Of a stretch of DNA of 64,000 bases, positions 20,833-29,172 are shown one piece after another (the first letter of the stretch is position 1; every line of letters starts with the position of its first letter). A model generated the notes under the pieces. It was not told where the DNA came from and did not search any database. It saw nothing but the letters and a program-made list of their open reading frames with translations. The position numbers and the translations under genes are program-made. Origin of the DNA: Emiliania huxleyi CCMP1516 (lineage: Eukaryota > Haptophyta > Isochrysidales > Noelaerhabdaceae); assembly GCF_000372725.1 (NCBI RefSeq), contig NW_005200543.1, forward strand, positions 118,228 through 182,227. Reading direction: 5' to 3'.

Positions 20833-21492
20833 TTAATCCCAACGTAACGCACAAAAGCGCCTTCCATTGCGCATGTGGGTAACCCTTACGCGCGCGCTTT
20901 TCTCTAGCTCCGCCTCTGTTGATACTACGAAACGCTCCTGGCTAACAATGCTATGGGGCCTGTTGCCCCCCTGGACTGGCGCGCCTCTAGTAACTGGCGC
21001 CGACTGGCGCCGCGGACCCGCGCTCGCATTCATCCATCTTGGCACAAAATCCCTCGTGGGTGCGAATTCGAGCTCAACGATGTCGTCTGCTCCGTCGAGG
21101 TCGGAGGTTGTTAATATGTTCGCGGCCTCCTCGGCTCCATGCGCAATATTCGGGCAGGCCTTGACGCCGTCCATCACGTCGCCATCCGCACCAGCTTTTC
21201 CATCGGTCAACCTGGAGGATGGTCGCTTAACAGGCAACTTTGACTCCAGAGCATCAATCACCAAAGCTGTGTTGGGACCCGCAAGGGCCTCGTCGAGTTG
21301 AGTTTCTGAGCGACCTGGTATGAGCACTTGAGTCGCACGCACGGCGGTGACTTGCACACTTTTGCCATGTATAATAAAAGAGTGTTTTGAATCAATGTGA
21401 ATTATTAACCAAGCTGCTACCAAGGCGAAAGCTCCCCGGTGCCCACTACTTCCAGCGCGCCAATAGGACTCCTGTTGCCGCAGCATGGCCAA
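20833..21492 (-). CDS. Hypothetical protein sharing a module with the ankyrin gene
   Basis: A 219-residue frame. Its middle, from 'EEAANILTTSDLDGADDIVE' through 'LEFAPTRDFVPRWMNASAG', is nearly identical to the N-terminal part of the ankyrin frame at 22018-23190 ('EEAASILTTSDLDGVDDIVE'). Before it, 'RSETQLDEALAGPNTALVID' and 'CPNIAHG' continue a plausible protein; after it the sequence loses protein-like character, so an exon boundary or truncation near 20990 is likely. The conserved module points to duplication of an exon rather than chance. Function unknown. Confidence 0.4.
   Translation of the reverse strand: MAMLRQQESYWRAGSSGHRGAFALVAAWLIIHIDSKHSFIIHGKSVQVTAVRATQVLIPGRSETQLDEALAGPNTALVIDALESKLPVKRPSSRLTDGKAGADGDVMDGVKACPNIAHGAEEAANILTTSDLDGADDIVELEFAPTRDFVPRWMNASAGPRRQSAPVTRGAPVQGGNRPHSIVSQERFVVSTEAELEKSARVRVTHMRNGRRFCALRWD
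20990..21125. repeat. Duplicated exon module, partner at 23060-23175
   Basis: About 110 bases, almost identical and in the same orientation at both sites. They encode the minus-strand 'DIVELEFAPTRDFVPRWMNA' module. Confidence 0.85.
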
Positions 21493-21539
21493 TGCATGAC
21501 GGGGCTACAAGCCCACCGGCCGGCGCACCGGCAAACAAA

Positions 21540-21775
21540 CCTCGCACCGACCCGCAAGGATCGCACACGCTTGGGCCGCAAGGATCGCACCAACGGCCGC
21601 AAGGATCGCACCGGCGGCCGCAAGAATCGCACCAAGGGGCGCAAGGATCGCCAAGGCGCAATTCTCGCAGCCCCTCGCAGGTTCTCGCAGTTTCTCGCAG
21701 TCCCTCGCAGTCCCTCGCAGGCCGCCCGCAGGCCACTTACAATTCTCGCAGCGCCTCGCACACCTCGCAAGGAAA
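21540..21775. repeat. Two short tandem arrays
   Basis: About six units of an 18-mer like GGCCGCAAGGATCGCACC (to about 21660), then CTCGCAG(T/G)-type units to about 21775. Arg/Lys/Asp or Leu/Arg-rich frames through them are artefacts of the arrays. Confidence 0.85.
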
Positions 21776-22017
21776 TAGCATATCTCTATCCTAGTAGCTA
21801 TCGGATCTCAGTGCGCTCGATTCGTAAGCAATAATTCATTTAATTTATACTGTAGTAGCACTAGAGTTTACAGCTTTCACTGTAGTAACGCGGCAGGTCG
21901 CGGTGCGCTACACCGCCTAGAGGGTCTAGGTGTCTAGCCGTCTAGGTCGCTAGTCTGGGATTCGAGAAAAGGGTACATGTAATCATCGGCATCCGATGGC
22001 TCGATTCAATGACCATG

Positions 22018-23190
22018 TCATTCAAACATGTCGAATGTATACAGTGGCTCGTCCTCTTCGTCAGAAGCAACACGCGCACTAGCACTGGCATCCTTGGCAG
22101 AACTGCCAGAAGCACTTGTCTCGGATGCATCCGCGTTGTCTGGCCTTGGCGCAGCTGGCAATGCTTGCAGGACCGCAGTGTGTTGATAAAGTGTCGCATA
22201 GTGATGCGGCAGCTTGCCGTACGAGTCCTTGGCAAAGGCGTCCGCGCCTGCACCCACCAGCAGTGCCGCCACCTCCGCCGCCCCGTGCCGACAGGCAAAG
22301 TGCAGCGCCGTGAAACCGTCCGAGCCCCGGGCTGCCAGGACGGCCTGTTGGAGGCGCCGCGCCTCCGGTGTATCCAGCCACATCCTCACGCCTGCAGCAT
22401 CGTCCTTGCACGCGGCCCGCTCCAGCCACCGCGCCGCGCCCTTCGTGGATCGCCACAACTGCAGCAGCTGCTTGTCGACGGGCGGCTCTGCCGGTGGCCT
22501 CTTGCCCGGTTGCGCCTCCGCCTCAGTGGACGACCTCCCGCCGGCATCCCCCGCGCCCGTGGCCCGGGCCTTGGCTCTCTTGGCAGCACGCTTGCCCCCA
22601 TTCTTGCTGGCCGCCTTGCCCCCTTGCCCTTGCGCGCCACTCCCCGAGCCAAGATCTGGGGCGGGGTCCACTGACTCGACACCTGCCGCCCCTGCTGACT
22701 CCGCCAGCTCCGCCGGCTCCGCCGACCCTGCCACCCCCGCTGCAGGCGGTGCCGTCATTGGCTGCTTGGACACATCCCCAACCTCGGGCACGGCGCTGGC
22801 TGTGGGCACCGCAGCCGCTCGCCCCAAGCCCTCCTGGTCCCTCGGCCGCCGCGCCCCAGCCAGCGCCGCGCCCTCCAGCAAGAAGGCCTCGTCCAGGTCG
22901 GGTTGAGCGCCCCTGCGCTCCGCCTCTGTGGACGAGGGCGGCGGTCCAAAGAGGTCCAGGGCCGTGGCCGCATCGGAGGCGATGCCGCCGCCGTGGCTGT
23001 CGGTTTGAGGCACAACGACCTGCGGCTGTCCTGGGCTGAGGCCGCCCCCCTCGCTGCGGCGCCGACCCGCGCTCGCATTCATCCATCTTGGCACAAAATC
23101 CCTCGTGGGTGCGAATTCGAGCTCAACGATGTCGTCTACTCCGTCGAGGTCGGAGGTTGTTAATATGCTCGCGGCCTCCTCCGTGCGCTG
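22018..23190 (-). CDS. Ankyrin-repeat protein with Ala/Pro-rich linker
   Basis: The stop is at 22018. The C-terminal part has two ankyrin repeats: 'GSDGFTALHFACRHGAAEVA' followed by 'ALLVGAGAD', and 'SYGKLPHHYATLYQHTAVLQ'. They are preceded by 'WLERAACKDDAAGVRMWLDT'. Residues before these form a long low-complexity linker with a Lys/Arg-rich patch ('NGGKRAAKRAKARA') that could be a nuclear signal. The N-terminal end is the 'LEFAPTRDFVPRWMNASAG' module shared with 20990-21125. It loosely resembles a PAM2 motif (L-x-x-x-A-x-x-F-x-P), which in other proteins binds poly(A)-binding protein, but the spacing is not exact. The N-terminus is unresolved because the frame runs antisense into the peroxidase gene. 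Confidence 0.6.
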   Translation of the reverse strand, partial: QRTEEAASILTTSDLDGVDDIVELEFAPTRDFVPRWMNASAGRRRSEGGGLSPGQPQVVVPQTDSHGGGIASDAATALDLFGPPPSSTEAERRGAQPDLDEAFLLEGAALAGARRPRDQEGLGRAAAVPTASAVPEVGDVSKQPMTAPPAAGVAGSAEPAELAESAGAAGVESVDPAPDLGSGSGAQGQGGKAASKNGGKRAAKRAKARATGAGDAGGRSSTEAEAQPGKRPPAEPPVDKQLLQLWRSTKGAARWLERAACKDDAAGVRMWLDTPEARRLQQAVLAARGSDGFTALHFACRHGAAEVAALLVGAGADAFAKDSYGKLPHHYATLYQHTAVLQALPAAPRPDNADASETSASGSSAKDASASARVASDEEDEPLYTFDMFE

Positions 23191-23200
23191 CCGAGCGCAG

Positions 23201-24081
23201 AAAAGTGGCAAGGATTTCTCTACGACTTCCTCCCACCTTTTTGGACAGGCCCCGATGAGTGTATCACCGACGCCAGGTACGACGTTGAGAAGGTGGATTG
23301 GGCCGCGCTGAAAGCCGACCTCAAGGAGCTCGTGAGCACCTGCGGGTGTGCTCCGATTTTGGTGCGGCTGTCTTGGCATGACTCTGGTACCTACCAGGCC
23401 TCTGACGGATCGGGTGGCTCTCGAGGAGCGCAAAGGTTCCCTGATGGCGAATCGCAACACGCCGCGAATGCCGGCCTCGATGTCGCCAGAGGGATTCTCC
23501 AGCCGTACAAGGAAAGGCACCCGCAGGTTGGGTATGCGGACCTCTGGGCCTTGGCGGCGGTCACTGCAATCGAGTGGGCGGGCGGGCCAGTAATCCCGTA
23601 CCGCGCTGGGCGGACGGACATTCGCACGGCGGCCTCGTGCGTTGCAGAAGGCCGCCTCCCAGACGGCGACAGGGGCGCCAAGCATATCCGAACAATCTTC
23701 TACCGAATGGGCTTCACCGACCCCGAGATTGTCGCTCTGAGTGGAGCTCACACCCTAGGCAAGTGCCGCGCCGACCGATCGGGCTTCGAAGGACCTTGGA
23801 CCGAGACACCGCTTCGCTTCGACACGCGGTACTTCGAGCTGCTCCTCGAGTGCGAGTGGGAGCCGTCTGAGGCGAGCACCGGGCTGCCGCAGATGGCCTG
23901 CCCTTCCGAGCCCGAGCTGATGATGCTCAACACGGATGTGGCCTTGATCACCGACCCTACATTCCGACAGACGACCGAGCTCTACGCAAAGGACGCGGCG
24001 CGTTTCCATGCCGACTTCTCGACGGCCTTCGTGAAGCTGCAGGAGCACGGGCATCCCTCCTTGGTGGATGTGGGCGTGTGA
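23201..24081 (+). CDS. Ascorbate-peroxidase-like haem peroxidase
   Basis: A class I peroxidase domain. The distal haem site is 'APILVRLSWHDSGTYQ' (Arg, Trp, His). 'GLDVARGILQPYKERHPQVG' and 'YADLWALAAVTAIEWAGGP' follow, and the proximal site is 'IVALSGAHTLGKCR' with the axial His. 'RSGFEGPWTETPLRFDTRYF' is typical of APX and cytochrome c peroxidase. Ascorbate peroxidases reduce H2O2 with ascorbate in cytosol or plastid. The exon is readable from an AG acceptor at about 23200 ('EKWQGFLYDFLPPFWTGPDE') to the stop; I cannot find the first exon or start codon. The sequence immediately upstream is the antisense end of the ankyrin gene and its duplicated module, so the 5' exons may be displaced or overlap. 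Confidence 0.85.
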
Positions 24082-24536
24082 GGAGGAATTAGGCTGACAA
24101 CAAGGCGATCATTGTCCCTGCGTGCTGCGGTTGGTGTCGTAGGCGGGCCGCTTGGCGGTCCACTGTACGTAACACTCTCCGTGACGCACGCCCTGCTCGA
24201 TCGCGGTCGATGCACGATGGCAGATATCCCGTTTGTCATATGAGAGATCTCGTTGTCTGGTGTAAGTTTTCTGTAAGAGAGTGTTCACCTTTGTTCTGGC
24301 CTATAAGCCTTTTCTCCAAAACCCATCGTGGGACACAATCAACATACATGCAAGCAGCAACGACTCTCTCACCTGCCCTCTACTTTTCCTTGCGCGCGGC
24401 GCGCGACCGTCGCGCCCCGCGCGGCGGCGCCGCCACCTTGCCTCCCTCTCGCTCGCCGCGCGTCCAGCGAATATACGTCGCAACAGCGACCCCTCAAGGG
24501 GCCCCTCCTCTCTCGGTGTGCTGCTACCCTCCTCGC
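24082..24536. other. Convergent 3' flanks
   Basis: Between the peroxidase stop and the pyruvate carboxylase stop, which face each other. I see no gene or recognisable regulatory element. Confidence 0.5.
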
Positions 24537-27402
24537 CTACTCTCCGCTGCCCTTGAAAAGCGACGAGAAGAGGCCGCCCTTGGCGGAGCTGCCGCCCTCC
24601 TCCTTGGGCGCACCCTCCCCGATCTGTGCGAGCAGGTCGTCCCCCTCCACCTATGACCAAGCGGCGAGCGGCTCAGGGGGGGGGGGGGGGATCCCAGGGC
24701 GCCCGCCGAGATAGGGGAGACAGGGGGAGATAGGGGGGAGGTTAGGGGGAGATACGACCTTGTCGCCCGCCGAGACGAGCAGCCGCTCGACGACGCCGGA
24801 GGCGGGCGCCGGGATCGCCGTCTCCATCTTCATCGCCGAGAGCACGACGAGCGGCTCTCCCTCGCGGATCGTGTCGCCCGGCTTGACCTAGGGTTAGGGT
24901 TTGGTGCATGAGCGACGAGCCGGCGGACGCGACCGAGACAGGAGAAAAAGAAAAACAACCTTGACGTCCACGACGACGCCCGGCATCGGCGAGCCGACCG
25001 AGCCCGGCGAGCCGCCCGCCTTCTCGCGCGCCGTCGCGCTCTGCACCGAGTTGTCGGTGACGGGCACGAACCAGCGCTCGCCGTTGAGCTCCATGATGAC
25101 CTGCGTCTGGCCGTTCTCGTCGGGCTTGGGCACCGAGACCAGCTTGACGATCCACGAGCGGCCCGGCTCGGTGGCAAACTCGACCTCGTCGCCGACCGCC
25201 ATCGGGTGGAGGAAGGCCTCGGTCGGCAGCGCCTCCACCTCGCCGTACACGGCGCGGTGCTCCTGCCAGTCGCGGAAGACCTGCGGGTAGAGCGCGTACG
25301 AGAGCGCGTCGCGCTCGCCCTTGTTGCTCGGGTACGAGGCCTGCAGCAGGCCGAGCTCCTTGTCAAAGTCGTACGGCTTCATCGTCGCGCCCGGCCGGCC
25401 GTCGTACGCGGCGCGCCCGTCCTCGAGCGACCGCCCCTTGAGCACCTTTGAGCGGAGCGGCTCGGGGAAGCCGCCGGGCGGCAGGCCGATCCCGCCCTGG
25501 AAGTAGGAGACGACCGAGTCGGGGAAGGCGAGCGACTCGGCCTGCTCGATCAGCTGGTCGGGCTCCAACTTCTGCGCGACCATGAGCTGCGCCAGGTCGC
25601 CGACGACCTTGGAGGACGGCGTCACCTGCCCGCACCGGCCGGGGGTTGAAGGGGGGACGCGCCAAGCCTCTCCCGCACAGGGGGAGGGAGAGGGGGGGAG
25701 AGACCACCTTGCCGTCGCCGATGATTTGCACTTCGATGTGGCGCGGCGACTCGATGTACCTGTGGACAAGTCTCGGACATGTCACGGACGTGTCCTGGAC
25801 ATGTCCCCGATGTGGCGCGGCGACTCGATGCACCGCTCGAGGAAGACGGAGCCGTCCCCGAAGGCGGCCTCCGCCTCGGTCGACGCTGAGGCGAAGGAGG
25901 CGCCGAGCTCCTCCATGTCGCGCACGAGCCGCATCCCCTTTCCTCCACCGCCCATGGCCGCCTTGATGATGACGGGCAGGCCGTACTCCTCCACGAAGGC
26001 GCGCGCCCCCGCCTCGGTTGTCACGGGCTCGTCCGTGCCCGGGACCACCTGGACAAGCACATGTGCATGTGCATGTGCATGTGCATGTGCATGTTCGTGG
26101 GCGCGTCGCGGAAGTGTCGCGGAGGGTGTCATGGCGTGGGCGTGTCGTGGTGATGTTGTGGATATGTTGTGGACGTGTCGCGGTCTTGTGTGCAGGAAGG
26201 CGAGGCGGACGTGCTGCAAGGACGCGTGCTACCGCAGCGGCGTGATAGAGTGCCGGCGTGTGCTGGCGTGTGCTGGCGTGTGCTGCACACCGGCACGTCC
26301 GCCGCGATAGCAGCCACCCGCGCGGTGGTCTTGTCGGAGAAGGTCTTCAGGTTGGCGACCGTCGGTCCGACAAAGGTGATGCCCGCGTCGGAGCACGCCT
26401 ACAAGGAAGCCGTCTCGGACGGCTCCTGGACGGCTCCCGGAAGCTCTTTCTGCAGCGCCCTTGCGTCGGGATAACTACTCTTGAGCCAGTGATGGCAGAC
26501 GAGGTTCTGTGATGTTCTTCGTGAAGTTGCGAACAGTATGGTAAGATGGCTCTAGAGTTGTATCCAGCAATTTAAGTGGCGGGCCTGCGCAAACTCGGGC
26601 GACTCGGAGAGGAAGCCGTAGCCGGGATGAATTGCGTCGACGCCTGTGCCGCACGGGGAGGCGGCGGCGGTCAGGGCGAGGGAGGCGGCGACGGCGGCGA
26701 GGGCGGGGAAGGGGCGGCGAGGGCGGTGGGGGCGGCGAGGGCGGTGGGGGCGGCGAGGGCATGGACGAGGGCATAGACGGGCGGCGGCGAGGGCGGCGAC
26801 AGGCTAGCGGGCGAGCAGTGAGCGGAGCAGTGAAGCGGGGGCGCGGCAGGGAAGAGAGGGGTGCGGCAGGGGAGAGAAGCATGGCAGGGGGCGAGTGCGG
26901 CCATGTGGGGGGAGAGACAGAGAGGAGAGGAGAGAGGAGCTGGCGCACCCTCCCGCTTCGCGAGCGCCACAATCTGCTCAATGTCGAGGTAGGCGCGGAC
27001 GGCGGCGTCGGCGGGATCCTTCTTCTCGAGCTGAAAGGACTGGTCCGCGCCCCACCGGTGCTGCGAGAACCGGTCCTCGTACCCGTAGATGGCCACCGTG
27101 GCGACGTTGAGCTCTGTCGCAGCGCGCATGATCCGCACCGCAATCTCCGCGCGGTTGGCGGCCATGAGCTTTTTGAAGGGCGAAGGCGCCTCCGCCGCGC
27201 CGCGCATCGCGTCGACCGCCGACTCGCTCGACCTGGACACGCTCGGCGCCTCCACTGGCGCCACTGCAACAGGCCCAACAGCGCGCTCGAGCCGCGCCCC
27301 GGCAGCGCGGCCCGACGTCGCGCGGCGCTGCGGAACGGCAGCGGGCCAGCGCAGGCCGGCGGCGCCCAGCGCGAGTGCGAGCATGAGCAAGATCTTGGTC
27401 AT
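24537..27402 (-). CDS. Pyruvate carboxylase with an internal in-frame deletion, plastid-type leader
   Basis: Eight exons (27402-26949, 26643-26585, 26398-26291, 26048-25834, 25759-25708, 25625-24960, 24887-24759, 24650-24537) total 1797 bases, 598 residues, against about 1150-1180 for the family. The leader 'MTKILLMLALALGAAG' is a signal peptide followed by an Arg/Ala-rich transit-like stretch, as in plastid proteins of secondary-plastid algae. The biotin carboxylase start is present ('MAANRAEIAVRIMRAATELN', 'GVDAIHPGYGFLSESPEF', the ATP-grasp loop 'IKAAMGGGGKGMRLV', 'YIESPRHIEVQIIGDGK'). The next exon jumps to 'VTPSSKVVGDLAQLMVAQK', late in the carboxyltransferase region. The biotin domain 'LSAMKMETAIPAP' is intact. 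So about 580-600 residues, including most of both catalytic domains, are missing at intron 5, yet the frame is kept. Intron 4 (25833-25760) shows a 26-base target duplication. Confidence 0.9.
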
Positions 27403-27596
27403 CGCCCCGCGAGGGTGGCGCACAAGACACAGAGCGACAGCCTCGTCGCTAGTGAGCTCCGACAGCTGAGCCGACTTGGGCCGGATGTTTTCTTTTTTCC
27501 GAAGCCTGTCCGCTCCTGTCCGCACCAATGTCGTGCCAGTTTGGTCAAATTCTTTTTTGGGGAGTTACACGAGGCGGGGAGGTGTCTCTCAGCGAA
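27403..27596. promoter_or_regulatory. Divergent promoter region
   Basis: A 194-base spacer between the start codons of pyruvate carboxylase (minus) and the gene at 27597 (plus). It contains TGTCGTGCCAGTTTGGTCAA + ATTCTTTTTTG at 27527-27558, a variant of the recurrent promoter-proximal block. No TATA box is evident. Confidence 0.4.
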
Positions 27597-28262
27597 ATGC
27601 GGTGGGGCGTCTTTCTCCTCTCGTTCGCCGCGCACCTCTTCCTCTTCGACCTCTTTAGCCCCGGGACGCCGCACGACCTCGACCACATCCTCGACTGGGC
27701 CCTGCTTGGCCCGGGGGCTGCCACCGCTGCATCGCCGATCCACGGCGTCTACCTGTTCCGCGGCCTCAACCCACCGCTGCTGGCCGACACGAGCTACTGC
27801 GACTGGGACGCAGCGGAGCAGGTCGTCTCGTGCCCGACGTGGGCGCCCGGCTTCTTCCACGCGGTCGCAGACAGCCTTGACTACACCGGGACCCCGTTCG
27901 CGCCGACCACCTTCCCCTTCTCGAGCCCGGGCCTCAGCGGCCGCGCACTGATCCGCGTGCTGCGGCTGGGACGGCTCCTCCGTCTGCGGATCGTCTTCCA
28001 GTTTGACGCGCGGCTGCGCGAGGCAGCGACGGCGGAGACCGTGCTTGGCTTTGGGGTCGCGGGGCGGCAGGCGGGTGGGCTCGGCTTCAAGCTGCGGCGG
28101 CTCGGCGGCGGCGCGTGGAGGAGGGTCAACCTGTGGCACGGCGTGGAGGCGGAGAGCTACTACGACCTGCTGCCCGTGCTGACTGCGCGCGGCGGCCTCA
28201 ACCGGCGCAACCTCGCGCTTGCAAAGGAGAAGCTCGGCGGGAGCCAGCTGCTCAGCCTCTGA
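27597..28262 (+). CDS. Hypothetical protein with N-terminal membrane anchor
   Basis: A single exon of 221 codons. The N-terminus 'MRWGVFLLSFAAHLFLFDLF' is a signal anchor or signal peptide. The rest is soluble-looking with Cys residues at 'SYCDWDAAEQVVSCP' and an Arg-rich hydrophobic helix ('RALIRVLRLGRLLRLRIVF'). It ends 'NRRNLALAKEKLGGSQLLSL'. I do not recognise the family. An upstream in-frame ATG at 27528 would add 23 residues that lie in the promoter-like block, so the ATG at 27597 is preferred. The gene is divergent from pyruvate carboxylase, but co-regulation is only a guess. Confidence 0.6.
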   Translation: MRWGVFLLSFAAHLFLFDLFSPGTPHDLDHILDWALLGPGAATAASPIHGVYLFRGLNPPLLADTSYCDWDAAEQVVSCPTWAPGFFHAVADSLDYTGTPFAPTTFPFSSPGLSGRALIRVLRLGRLLRLRIVFQFDARLREAATAETVLGFGVAGRQAGGLGFKLRRLGGGAWRRVNLWHGVEAESYYDLLPVLTARGGLNRRNLALAKEKLGGSQLLSL

Positions 28263-29172
28263 CCTCCGACCTTTCACATCTGGATCTGCGGCTGTTGGCG
28301 CATGGCCTCGAATGGCCGCGAGGGGGGAGCGGCCGAGGTGGATTTGTTTTCTTATTTTCACAACACTGGGCACCGGAGTCCGGACTCTGCCAGTGGCAGT
28401 GCGCCCCAGTCCCGTAAAGAAAAACAAACAAAATTCAGCATTTTGCGGACTTAATTCTTCCTTTGAGCAGGATTGCGATCTACGTTTGTTTGATTTTGAG
28501 GCTTTCGGAGGCCTTGGAAAGGAGGTCCGCAGCACCCTGAGGCCGAGGCGGCGAACCAGCTGAGCAACAAACTTTCGCACGCTCAGCACCTGGTGCGGTC
28601 ACATGGACCACCAAGAACTGGCACGGGCTGCAGATGCAGCGTTTGTCTGTCGTCCTCCACACCGCCGTGGCGTGGCAGACGGTGAACGAGCTAGCGTGCG
28701 GGGAGAGCGGCATTGTGCATGGTGCGGAGTGCATTGCCGTTCTTAACGGAGTCGCTTAGGCGGCTCCGGTGGTGAGCCGGTGTGTGTGCCAGTCCGCGCC
28801 AGTCCGCGCCCTTGTCGTGCCAGTGTGCTAAAAGAAAGAAAGAAAACAGACACGCCAACGAGGGATGGGACGAGGACAGGGTCCCCACCTGCACGAGCAG
28901 GATTTTGGAAGGAAGGACGATCAGGGGGACAGGTGGGGCTCTCCTGCTCCTGACAAGGGACACGACAGGCTCGCAGCGCGGTGCGCGGTGGACTCCCACA
29001 TCCACTGGCGGTCTCATCTCAGTCTAGCCAGTGTGCTAAAAGAAAGAAAGAAAACACACAACCCAAGGGAGGGATAGCCAGTGTGCTGTGAGAGAGGCTT
29101 GCGGTTCAAGAATTCTTCATTTCCCTAGGCTGCCCGGGGCCTGCCAGTGGTCCGCCGCCGCGCGCGCTGTAT
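28263..29172. other. Intergenic made of promoter-like repeats
   Basis: It contains an inverted promoter-like block (28355-28440), two AGTGTGCTAAAAGAAAGAAAG strings (about 28822 and 29032), the inverted copy of the 5420-5585 repeat (28857-29025), and at 29079-29125 a block (CCAGTGTGCTGTGAGAGAGG, then GAATTCTTC) that recurs at 62277-62320 upstream of another gene. No coding sequence recognised. Confidence 0.6.

Noticed and set aside
23201-23751. Long minus-strand frame continuing the ankyrin protein across the peroxidase gene
   Set aside because: It is the antisense shadow of well-conserved peroxidase sequence; only the part up to about 23190 is plausible.
24885-24902. Telomere-like CCCTAACCCTAG
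   Set aside because: Only two units, lying at the 3' end of a pyruvate carboxylase intron where they serve as the acceptor; not a telomere.
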